A DNA stretch of 64,000 nt, taken from the NCBI RefSeq assembly GCF_039909015.1, contig NZ_CP150919.1:2022501-2086500 (forward strand), written 5' to 3'. This DNA comes from Pseudomonas grandcourensis (GTDB lineage: Bacteria > Pseudomonadota > Gammaproteobacteria > Pseudomonadales > Pseudomonadaceae). Positions 20,412 through 27,735 of the stretch are shown piece by piece. The stretch's first letter is position 1. Every line of letters starts with the position of its first letter. The notes under the pieces were generated by a model. The model was given only the letters and a program-made list of their open reading frames with translations. It did no database searches and was not told the origin of the DNA. A program made the translations under genes and the position numbers.

Positions 20412-20894
20412 ATGTTGGAAAACTACTATCGCGAACTGGTGTGTTTCCTCAACGCCAGGCTGGGCAACCGTCAGGTGGCCGAAGATGTGGTGCATGACGC
20501 TTACCTGCGGGTCCTGGAGCGTTCCAGTGATACGCCGATCGAGCAGCCCCGGGCATTCCTCTATCGCACCGCCCTCAACCTGGTTATCGACGACCATCGA
20601 CGCAACACCCTGCGTCAGGCCGAACCCCTGGACGTGCTCGACAATGAGGAGCGCTATTTCACCCCTTCGCCGCAAAACGTGCTCGATCATGGCCAGCGCC
20701 TGGAAATGCTCCAGAGTGCCCTGGCGGAGTTGCCGAGGCTGTGCCGCGAGAGTTTCCTGTTGCGCAAGATCGAAGGCCTGTCCCATTCGCAAATTGCCGA
20801 GCAACTGGGCATTTCCCGGGCAATGGTCGAGAAGCACATTGTCAACGCCATGAAGCATTGCCGCATACGGATGCGACAGTGGGACGCCCAGTGA
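20412..20894 (+). CDS. fpvI: ECF sigma factor FpvI
   Basis: 160 aa ECF sigma factor of the FecI type. Region 2: YRELVCFLNARLGNRQVAEDVVHDAYLRVLE and PRAFLYRTALNLVIDDHRR. Region 4: LQSALAELPRLCRESFLLRKIEGLSHSQIAEQLGISRAMVEKHI. Position between pvdR and pvdA is that of fpvI in P. aeruginosa, and PvdS has a different N-terminus, so FpvI is the better call. It directs RNA polymerase to fpvA when the receptor is occupied. The ATG at 20412 has GGGAG before it; the frame is open 21 codons further upstream. No fpvR (anti-sigma) gene is found next to it. Confidence 0.85.
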   Translation: MLENYYRELVCFLNARLGNRQVAEDVVHDAYLRVLERSSDTPIEQPRAFLYRTALNLVIDDHRRNTLRQAEPLDVLDNEERYFTPSPQNVLDHGQRLEMLQSALAELPRLCRESFLLRKIEGLSHSQIAEQLGISRAMVEKHIVNAMKHCRIRMRQWDAQ

Positions 20895-20905
20895 TCCTGC
20901 GCGGT

Positions 20906-20929
20906 TAAATTTTTTTTCACGGTCCTCGT
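20906..20929 (+). promoter_or_regulatory. PvdS iron-starvation box for pvdA
   Basis: TAAAT at 20906-20910, 16 bases, CGT at 20927-20929: exact PvdS consensus about 100 bp before the pvdA ATG and 12 bp after the fpvI stop codon. Confidence 0.9.
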
Positions 20930-21027
20930 TCCTACTCAACAGACGACCTGTTGTGCGGCCCTTGGTGGGTCAGGTCACTTAGGTTCAATGCCCCGCCTTT
21001 GAGGGGAACATCCAGAGGACACTGGAA

Positions 21028-22365
21028 ATGACACAGGCAATTGCTTCGCCCCTCGTTCACGACCTGATCGGCGTCGGTTTCGGCCCGTCGAACCTGGCAC
21101 TGGCCATCGCACTGCAAGAGCGCGGGGCGAGCCAGGGCAACCTGGATGTGCTGTTCCTCGACAAGCAGGCCGACTACCGCTGGCACGGCAATACCCTGGT
21201 GACCCAGAGCGAGTTGCAGATTTCCTTCCTCAAGGACCTGGTGACCCTGCGCAATCCGACCAGCCCTTACTCGTTCGTCAATTACCTCAAGGCCCACGGG
21301 CGCCTGGTGGACTTCATCAACCTGGGCACCTTCTATCCGTGCCGCATGGAGTACAACGACTACCTGCGCTGGGTCGCCGGACAGTTCACCGCGCAAAGCC
21401 GCTACGGCGAAGAAGTGCTGACCATCGAGCCGGTATTGCACAACCATCAGGTCGAGGCGTTGCGTGTGATTTCCCGCGATGCGACAGGGCATCAACAGGT
21501 GCGCACCACCCGTTCGGTGGTGGTCAGCGCCGGTGGCACGCCACGCATTCCCGAAGTGTTCAGGGCGCTCAAGGATGACGGCCGGGTGTTCCACCATTCC
21601 CAGTACCTGGCGCAGATGGCCAAGCAGCCGTGCGTGGACAACCGGCCGATGAGCATTGCGATCATCGGTGGTGGGCAGAGCGCGGCGGAGGCCTTCATCG
21701 ATTTGAACGACAGCTTCCCGTCGGTGCAGGTGGACATGATCCTGCGCGGCTCGGCACTCAAGCCGGCCGACGACAGCCCCTTCGTCAACGAAGTGTTCTC
21801 GCCGGAGTTCACCGACCTGGTGTTCCAGCAGCCCGACAGCGAGCGCGAGCGTCTGGTCAACGAGTACCACAACACCAACTATTCGGTGGTGGACATCGAT
21901 CTGATCGAGCGTATCTACGGCATCTTCTATCGGCAGAAAGTCTCGGGCATCGCCCGTCATGCGTTCCACACCCTGACCACGATCGAAAAGGCCACCGCCA
22001 ACGAACGCGGTATCGAACTGGTGTTGCGCAACAACGCGACTGGCGAAGTCTCGGTGCGTCACTACGACGCCGTGGTGTTGGCCACCGGTTACGAGCGGCA
22101 GATGCACCGCAAGTTGCTGGCGCCGCTGCAAGAGTACCTGGGGGATTTCGAGGTCGATCGCAACTACAAGCTGATCACCGATGAACGCTGCAAGGCCGGC
22201 CTCTACATGCAGGGTTTTTGTCAGGCCAGCCATGGGCTGAGCGACACCTTGCTGTCGATCCTGCCGATTCGTGCCGATGAGATTGCAGGCTCCTTGTATG
22301 AGCATGGCAAGCATCGCGGGCAGGGGCGGTCGGTGGTGGATTTGTTGTTGGCGACGGCCAGTTAA
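21028..22365 (+). CDS. pvdA: L-ornithine N5-monooxygenase
   Basis: 445 aa. N-terminal FAD-binding motif DLIGVGFGPSNLALAIAL, conserved FLKDLVTLRNPTSPYSFVNYL, central NADPH-binding IAIIGGGQSAAEAF and C-terminal VVLATGYERQ / GLSDTLLSILPIRADEI. This is the SidA/IucD/PvdA class of flavin N-hydroxylases. It makes N5-hydroxyornithine in the cytoplasm, the first precursor for the hydroxamate iron ligands of pyoverdine. A GAGGGGAACATCCAGAGGAC leader gives a weak ribosome-binding site before the ATG at 21028. Transcription is likely from the PvdS box at 20906. Confidence 0.94.
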   Translation: MTQAIASPLVHDLIGVGFGPSNLALAIALQERGASQGNLDVLFLDKQADYRWHGNTLVTQSELQISFLKDLVTLRNPTSPYSFVNYLKAHGRLVDFINLGTFYPCRMEYNDYLRWVAGQFTAQSRYGEEVLTIEPVLHNHQVEALRVISRDATGHQQVRTTRSVVVSAGGTPRIPEVFRALKDDGRVFHHSQYLAQMAKQPCVDNRPMSIAIIGGGQSAAEAFIDLNDSFPSVQVDMILRGSALKPADDSPFVNEVFSPEFTDLVFQQPDSERERLVNEYHNTNYSVVDIDLIERIYGIFYRQKVSGIARHAFHTLTTIEKATANERGIELVLRNNATGEVSVRHYDAVVLATGYERQMHRKLLAPLQEYLGDFEVDRNYKLITDERCKAGLYMQGFCQASHGLSDTLLSILPIRADEIAGSLYEHGKHRGQGRSVVDLLLATAS

Positions 22366-22384
22366 GTCCTGCGGTGCCTGTCAG

Positions 22385-22468
22385 GCCGCCATCGCGAGCA
22401 GGCTCACTCCTACAATGGATCTGTGTTCGCAGGACAAATGTAGGAGTGAGCCTGCTCGCGATGGCGGC
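22385..22468. repeat. REP pair
   Basis: Perfect facing arms: GCCGCCATCGCGAGCAGGCT... (22385-22414) and its reverse complement (22439-22468), downstream of pvdA. Probably also serves as 3' end structure for pvdA mRNA. Confidence 0.88.
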
Positions 22469-22499
22469 CTGAAAGAACACCGCAAATATTAATTCCTGA

Positions 22500-22935
22500 A
22501 CCCTTCCTGAAGAACCCCGCGATTCCCCCTGCAAGCTTTTGTAACGGGTTTACTCTCCAAACATCGGGGCGTAAGCTTCGCGCGTTTTCATCCATTACGG
22601 AGACCCACAGTGGGTACTTGTTCGAGTGACAGTTGTCGGCCGGTCTCGGTAACCGGCATTTTCTCGGCAAGATAACGCGCAGTCTCCTGTGCCGTTGTCT
22701 CGCCGACAAGCGAGCAGCGGCATCCCGATCATGGCCAGTCCCGGCCGTGTCCCGACGTCCCTCTCATCGACGCTGAACAGTGCGTGGTTTCGACTTTCTG
22801 TCGTGGCCGCCGCTCTATCGACACGCCTGTCATTCGTGACCGGCGCGCCAGGCCTTGCTTTGCCGGTTGTTCCGGCGGCAGCGGCGTGGACCTGCCTGCT
22901 CGACGGTTTCCCGGCTGACCAAAGGGGCACCAGCC
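22500..22935 (+). promoter_or_regulatory. Long mgtA leader region
   Basis: About 430 bases separate the REP pair from the mgtA start. No recognised gene or known magnesium riboswitch was identified. A 6-bp hairpin GCCGGT/ACCGGC lies near 22638-22656. A frame with ATG at 22731 (82 codons; GTG at 22689 gives 96) stays open through the leader and 44 bases into mgtA in another phase. It is Ala/Pro/Ser-rich, has no clear ribosome-binding site and might be a leader peptide or chance. Long regulated leaders are known for mgtA in enterobacteria. Confidence 0.4.
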
Positions 22936-25650
22936 ATGAAACTTACCCTCAAGGAATTCTTCGCAGGCTTCCTGCGTAACCGCCACATCGCCCGGCACTT
23001 CCGTCGCCTGGCGTTGCTGGAAACCTTCACCGACACCACGGTCAGTCGTGAAGTCCCGCCCAGCCTGGCGCAAACCCTGGTGGCCGCTGCCGGCAGCGAC
23101 ACCGGTCAATTGCTCAACATCCTGGGCAGTCACACCGACGGCTTGAGCGAATTCGAAGCCGATGCCCTGCGCGAGCAATTCGGTCTCAATGAAGTCGAGC
23201 ACGAACAGCCGCTGCCGTGGTGGACCCACTTGTGGCACTGCTACAAGAATCCGTTCAACCTGCTGCTGACGTTGCTGGCGGTCATCTCCTGGCTGACCGA
23301 AGACATGAAAGCCGCCGTCGTGATTTTCTCCATGGTGGTGCTCTCGACCTTGCTGCGTTTCTGGCAGGAAACCAAATCCAACCAGGCCGCCGATGCCCTC
23401 AAGGCCATGGTCAGTAACACCGCCACGGTGATGCGCCGGGACCTTGAGGACCGTGGCGCACAGCGTATCGAATTGCCGATCAGGCAACTGGTGCCGGGCG
23501 ACCTGATCGTGCTGTCTGCCGGTGACATGATTCCCGCCGATTGCCGGGTGCTCAGCGCCAAGGACCTGTTCGTCAGCCAGGCAGCCATGACCGGCGAATC
23601 GATGCCGGTGGAAAAATTTCCCCGTCAGCAGGATCGCGACACGCTCAATCCTCTGGATCTGGACAACATCCTGTTCATGGGCACCAACGTGGTGTCCGGC
23701 ACGGCCATGGCGGTGATTCTCACCACCGGCAACAGCACCTATTTCGGTGCCCTGGCCCAGCGCGTGGGCGCCACCGACCGGGCGCCGACGTCGTTCCAGA
23801 CCGGGGTCAACAAAGTCAGCTGGCTGCTGATCCGCTTCATGTTCGTGATGGCGCCGCTGGTGTTGTTCATCAACGGTTTCACCAAGGGCGACTGGACCGA
23901 AGCGCTGCTGTTCGCGCTGTCGATCGCCGTGGGCCTGACCCCGGAAATGCTGCCGATGATCGTCACCTCGACCCTGGCCAAGGGCGCGGTGTTCCTGTCG
24001 CGCAAGAAAGTCATCGTCAAACGCCTCGACGCCATCCAGAACTTCGGCGCCATGGACGTGTTGTGCACCGACAAGACCGGCACCCTGACCCAGGACAAGA
24101 TCTTCCTGGCGCGCAACGTCGACGTCTGGGGCCACGCCTGCGATGACGTGCTGGAAATGGCCTACCTCAACAGCTACTACCAGACCGGCCTGAAGAACCT
24201 GCTGGATGTGGCGGTGCTCGAACATGTCGAAATCCACCGTGAGCTGAAAGTCGGCACGGCGTTTCGCAAGGTCGACGAGATTCCGTTCGACTTCACCCGC
24301 CGACGCATGTCGGTGGTGGTCGCCGAGCGCGATCAACCGCACCTGCTGATCTGCAAGGGCGCGGTGGAAGAGGTGCTGGCGGTGTGCTCGCGGGTACGCC
24401 ATGGCGAAGTCGATGAAGCCTTGACCGAAGAACTGCTGGCGCGCATCCGTCAGGTCACGGCCGCGTTCAACGCCGAAGGCCTGCGGGTGGTTGCGGTGGC
24501 GGCACGGCCAATGGTCGAAGGGCGCGACACCTACAGCCTGGCTGATGAACAGGCACTGACGCTGATCGGTTACGTGGCATTTCTTGATCCGCCAAAGGAA
24601 AGCACCGCGCCCGCCCTCAAGGCCCTGGCCGCCCATGGCGTGGCGGTGAAAGTGCTGACCGGCGACAACGAACTGGTGACGGCGAAGATCTGCCGCGAAG
24701 TCGGCCTGGAACAGCAAGGCCTGCTGATGGGCAACGACATCGAACGCATGAGCGATGCCGAGCTGGCGAAAGCGGTGGAGACCACCAACGTCTTCGCCAA
24801 ACTGACGCCATCCCACAAGGAGCGCATCGTCCGTCTGCTCAAGGGCAACGGCCATGTGGTCGGTTTCATGGGCGACGGCATCAACGACGCCCCGGCCTTG
24901 CGTACCGCCGACATCGGTATTTCGGTGGACAGCGCCGTGGACATCGCCAAGGAAGCGGCCGACATCATCCTGCTGGAAAAGAGCCTGATGGTGCTGGAGG
25001 AGGGCGTGCTGGAAGGGCGTCGGACCTTCGCCAACATGCTCAAGTACATCAAGATGACCGCCAGTTCGAACTTCGGCAACGTGTTCTCGGTGCTGGTGGC
25101 CAGTGCGTTTATCCCGTTCCTGCCGATGCTGCCGATGCACCTGCTGGTGCAGAACCTGCTTTATGACATCTCGCAGATCGCCATCCCGTTCGATAACGTC
25201 GATGACGAAATGCTCAAGCAACCGCAGCGCTGGCAGCCGGCGGATGTCGGGCGCTTCATGCTGTTTTTCGGGCCGATCAGTTCGATCTTCGACATCACCA
25301 CGTTCGCCTTGATGTGGTACGTGTTCGATGCCAACACCCCGGATCACCAGACCCTGTTCCAGTCCGGCTGGTTCGTGGTCGGGCTGCTGACCCAGACGCT
25401 GATCGTGCACATGATCCGCACACCGAAGATCCCGTTCCTGCAAAGCCGCGCGGCCATGCCGTTGCTGGTGATGACCGGGCTGATCATGGCCGTGGGGATT
25501 TTCCTGCCGATGGGACCGCTGGCCCATTACTTCAAATTGCAGGCGCTGCCGTCGCTGTACTTCGTGTTCCTGCCGGTGATCCTGCTGGCGTACATGGCAC
25601 TGACCCAGGCGGTGAAGGGGTTCTACATTCGCCGGTTTGGCTGGCAGTAA
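22936..25650 (+). CDS. mgtA: Magnesium-importing P-type ATPase (MgtA/MgtB, P3B)
   Basis: 904 aa. P-type ATPase with TGES actuator motif (AMTGESMPVEKF), phosphorylation site DKTGTLTQD (Asp379), nucleotide-binding KGAVEEVL, TGDNELVTAKICREVGL and hinge GDGINDAPALRTADIGISVD. Four C-terminal segments follow the hinge, including DISQIAIPFDNVDDEML. The N-terminus has the long cytoplasmic tail of MgtA (FLRNRHIARHFRRLALLETF). It takes up Mg2+ with the gradient, typically under low magnesium or acidity. The ATG at 22936 is supported by AAAGGGG upstream and normal family length. mgtC follows on the same strand. Confidence 0.93.
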   Translation: MKLTLKEFFAGFLRNRHIARHFRRLALLETFTDTTVSREVPPSLAQTLVAAAGSDTGQLLNILGSHTDGLSEFEADALREQFGLNEVEHEQPLPWWTHLWHCYKNPFNLLLTLLAVISWLTEDMKAAVVIFSMVVLSTLLRFWQETKSNQAADALKAMVSNTATVMRRDLEDRGAQRIELPIRQLVPGDLIVLSAGDMIPADCRVLSAKDLFVSQAAMTGESMPVEKFPRQQDRDTLNPLDLDNILFMGTNVVSGTAMAVILTTGNSTYFGALAQRVGATDRAPTSFQTGVNKVSWLLIRFMFVMAPLVLFINGFTKGDWTEALLFALSIAVGLTPEMLPMIVTSTLAKGAVFLSRKKVIVKRLDAIQNFGAMDVLCTDKTGTLTQDKIFLARNVDVWGHACDDVLEMAYLNSYYQTGLKNLLDVAVLEHVEIHRELKVGTAFRKVDEIPFDFTRRRMSVVVAERDQPHLLICKGAVEEVLAVCSRVRHGEVDEALTEELLARIRQVTAAFNAEGLRVVAVAARPMVEGRDTYSLADEQALTLIGYVAFLDPPKESTAPALKALAAHGVAVKVLTGDNELVTAKICREVGLEQQGLLMGNDIERMSDAELAKAVETTNVFAKLTPSHKERIVRLLKGNGHVVGFMGDGINDAPALRTADIGISVDSAVDIAKEAADIILLEKSLMVLEEGVLEGRRTFANMLKYIKMTASSNFGNVFSVLVASAFIPFLPMLPMHLLVQNLLYDISQIAIPFDNVDDEMLKQPQRWQPADVGRFMLFFGPISSIFDITTFALMWYVFDANTPDHQTLFQSGWFVVGLLTQTLIVHMIRTPKIPFLQSRAAMPLLVMTGLIMAVGIFLPMGPLAHYFKLQALPSLYFVFLPVILLAYMALTQAVKGFYIRRFGWQ

Positions 25651-25660
25651 TGCTGCCAGA

Positions 25661-25750
25661 TGTAGGAGCGAGCCTGCTCGCGATAGCGGTAGATCAGTCA
25701 CTTTAATGTTGGATGTGCCGCCGTCATCGCGAGCAGGCTCGCTCCTACAG
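25661..25750. repeat. REP pair
   Basis: Facing arms TGTAGGAGCGAGCCTGCTCG (25661 on) and reverse complement (to 25750) between mgtA and mgtC. Confidence 0.87.
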
Positions 25751-25778
25751 GGATCGTGTGTTTTTCCAGGAGTTTTAT

Positions 25779-26495
25779 ATGCAAGCACTTAACAACCTCA
25801 ACCTGAGCTCCCTGCTCGACACCCTGGTCAGCCTCAGCGCGGCCTTCATCCTCGGCGGCCTGATCGGTTTCGAACGCCAGTACCGGCAGCGCACCGCGGG
25901 CCTGCGCACCAACGTGCTGGTGGCGGTGGGCGCGGCGATTTTCGTCGACATGGCCAACCGGCTAGCCGGTGCCGAAGGCGCCGTGCGGGTCGTAGCCTAC
26001 GTGGTTTCCGGCATCGGCTTTCTCGGTGCCGGGGTGATCATGCGCGAAGAGGGCAATGTGCGCGGCCTCAATACCGCCGCCACGCTCTGGACTTCGGCGG
26101 CGGTCGGTGCCTGCGCCGGTGCCGACCTGCTGGCCGAGGCACTGCTTGGCACCTTGTTTGTGCTGGCGGCAAACACGCTGCTGCGGCCGATCGTCAACAA
26201 CATCAACCGTCAGCCGCTGGATGTGATTTCGGCGGAAGTCACCAACATCGTCTATGTCATTGCCCGACGCACGCAGCAGAAAAGCGTGCTGGCCTTGCTC
26301 GAAGCCGAACTGGAACGCAGCAACTATCCGGCCAGCGATGTCGATGTGCATGCCTTCGGCGCGGATGAAATCGAAATCGAAGCCACCCTGGCGACCACCT
26401 CGGTCGATGGTGATGAACTGGATGCGCTGGTGGCACGGATTTCGACCTCGACCCTGGTGGTGCAGGCGTTCTGGAGTCCGAGTACCACGGAGTAA
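25779..26495 (+). CDS. mgtC: MgtC/SapB family protein
   Basis: 238 aa. N-terminal MgtC domain of four or five membrane segments with GGLIGFERQYRQRTAGLRTNVLVAVGAA and YVVSGIGFLGAGVIMREEGNVRGLNTAATLW, followed by a C-terminal ACT-like soluble domain (about 150-238, DVISAEVTNIVYVIARRTQQ). MgtC proteins act in low-magnesium and intracellular survival, partly by acting on the F1Fo ATP synthase; transport itself is not established. The start at 25779 has CCAGGAG 6 bases before it. It pairs with mgtA, though a REP pair separates them. Confidence 0.9.
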   Translation: MQALNNLNLSSLLDTLVSLSAAFILGGLIGFERQYRQRTAGLRTNVLVAVGAAIFVDMANRLAGAEGAVRVVAYVVSGIGFLGAGVIMREEGNVRGLNTAATLWTSAAVGACAGADLLAEALLGTLFVLAANTLLRPIVNNINRQPLDVISAEVTNIVYVIARRTQQKSVLALLEAELERSNYPASDVDVHAFGADEIEIEATLATTSVDGDELDALVARISTSTLVVQAFWSPSTTE

Positions 26496-26518
26496 AGTCA
26501 GATTAACCGGCATTTATT

Positions 26519-26557
26519 TAGGAATATTCCTACATAAACCTAGGAAGGTCTTCCGTA
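26519..26557. promoter_or_regulatory. Tandem palindromes, likely response-regulator operator
   Basis: Perfect 14-bp palindrome TAGGAATATTCCTA (26519-26532) and an imperfect one, TAGGAAGGTCTTCCGTA (26541-26557), with centres 23 bp apart. The first differs from the RcsB box TAAGAATATTCCTA at one base, and RcsB is a NarL/FixJ-type regulator like the one encoded downstream at 27109. Confidence 0.6.
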
Positions 26558-26600
26558 GGCTTTGCGACCTCTTGAAACCGACATCCTTTTGGAGGTCACC

Positions 26601-27002
26601 ATGCCGAACAAATCCTTGCGCATCCTGATCGCCGATGCGCAGCACTTCAACCGCCTGCGGATCGAGCGGCTGTTCAATCAGCTCGGCTACTTTCGCGTGG
26701 CACCGGTGCAGAGTCTCGACGAGCTCCTTCCACTGGTGGAGTACGGTTGCGAGCCTCTGGACCTGGTGCTCATCAATGGAGCGATGGCCAGCGAAGGGCT
26801 GGACCTGTTGGATTTTTTTGCCGATAACCCGCAGGTCCATCAGGCCTTTATCTTCAATGAGCAGCAGGCGCCGTTGCCGCCAATCGCGGGTAATGTCCAG
26901 GTCAGCCGGACTGCCCTGCCTGACCTGGTGTGCATTACGCAGCTGATGAGCGCCGTCGATCGGCGCCTACCGTTCGTCGGAACTGTCATTTCTGTCAGGT
27001 AG
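26601..27002 (+). CDS. Stand-alone degenerate receiver domain
   Basis: 133 aa with only a CheY-like fold: RILIADAQHFNRLRIERLFNQLGYFRV is the usual first strand and helix. Only one acidic pocket residue remains (Asp12). The phospho-acceptor position reads VLINGAM, with Asn59 where Asp is needed, and no clear signalling Lys is seen. It therefore probably cannot be phosphorylated and would act by binding, for example to the neighbouring kinase or regulator. GGAGG lies 5 bases before the ATG, so it is well translated. First of three genes with the regulator at 27109 and the hybrid kinase at 27736. Confidence 0.75.
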   Translation: MPNKSLRILIADAQHFNRLRIERLFNQLGYFRVAPVQSLDELLPLVEYGCEPLDLVLINGAMASEGLDLLDFFADNPQVHQAFIFNEQQAPLPPIAGNVQVSRTALPDLVCITQLMSAVDRRLPFVGTVISVR

Positions 27003-27108
27003 TTCTTTCCAGCCTTCCATGCAAAAGTCTATGCGCAGCGTTGTGCCCAACCGCTGCGGTGCCTGGAGGGCATTTTGCCCGATCGTGTTGTTTTGCACGG
27101 GAGTTGTC

Positions 27109-27735
27109 ATGAAGTCAGCACTGATTGTGGAAGATCATCCGGTGGTTCGATCCATGATCAAACTCGTACTCAAAGGCGAAGGGTTCAAGCAGGTTTACGA
27201 GGCTTCCCGTGGCGATGAGGTCCTGGCGTTGATCCGCGAGCATCGACCGGATGTCGTGCTGCTTGATCTGGGCCTTCCCGGTGTGGCGGGGCTTGAGGTG
27301 ATGGACCGTATCAAGGCCGAAAACACGCGATGCCGCGTGGTGGTGTTCACTTCACTGGAGGCCCAGTTCTATCAGGACCGCTGCATGCGTGCCGGGGCTG
27401 TTGCCTATGTTTCCAAGAGCAAGGCCCTGGATGACCTGAAGGCGGCGGTGAATTGCGTGATGGCCGGCTACACCTATTTCGCCCAGACGCCCTCCAGCTC
27501 AGTGTCGATGGGGGAGTTGCAACGCAGTGAAAAGCAGTTGATCGACAGGCTTTCCAATCGTGAGTTGACCATTCTGCAGTACCTGGCCCGGGGCTCGAAA
27601 AACCTGGAAATCGCCGAGGTCATGCACCTGAGCTACAAGACCGTCAGTACCTACAAGACCCGACTCACCGTCAAGCTCAACGTGAGCTCGTCGGTGCACT
27701 TGAGGGATTTCGCCCTGCGCAATCATCTGATCTGA
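27109..27735 (+). CDS. NarL/FixJ-type response regulator (BvgA/EvgA-like)
   Basis: 208 aa. Receiver domain with acidic pocket VEDHPV, phospho-acceptor in VVLLDLGLPG (Asp53) and switch region VVVFTS / YVSKSKALDDL. C-terminal LuxR-type helix-turn-helix: LSNRELTILQYLARGSKNLEIAEVMHLSYKTVSTYKTRL. The ATG at 27109 has GGGAG 6 bases before it; a longer frame from 27019 is less likely. The stop codon overlaps the region just before the kinase ATG, so the pair is translated together. Known relatives control virulence (BvgA) or acid and drug resistance (EvgA); the target genes here are unknown. Confidence 0.9.
   Translation: MKSALIVEDHPVVRSMIKLVLKGEGFKQVYEASRGDEVLALIREHRPDVVLLDLGLPGVAGLEVMDRIKAENTRCRVVVFTSLEAQFYQDRCMRAGAVAYVSKSKALDDLKAAVNCVMAGYTYFAQTPSSSVSMGELQRSEKQLIDRLSNRELTILQYLARGSKNLEIAEVMHLSYKTVSTYKTRLTVKLNVSSSVHLRDFALRNHLI

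Noticed and set aside
22729..25788. Open frame of about 1000 codons antisense to mgtA
   Set aside because: His/Gln/Arg/Gly-rich, no domains, and fully overlaps a P-type ATPase with all motifs intact; a GC-bias shadow.
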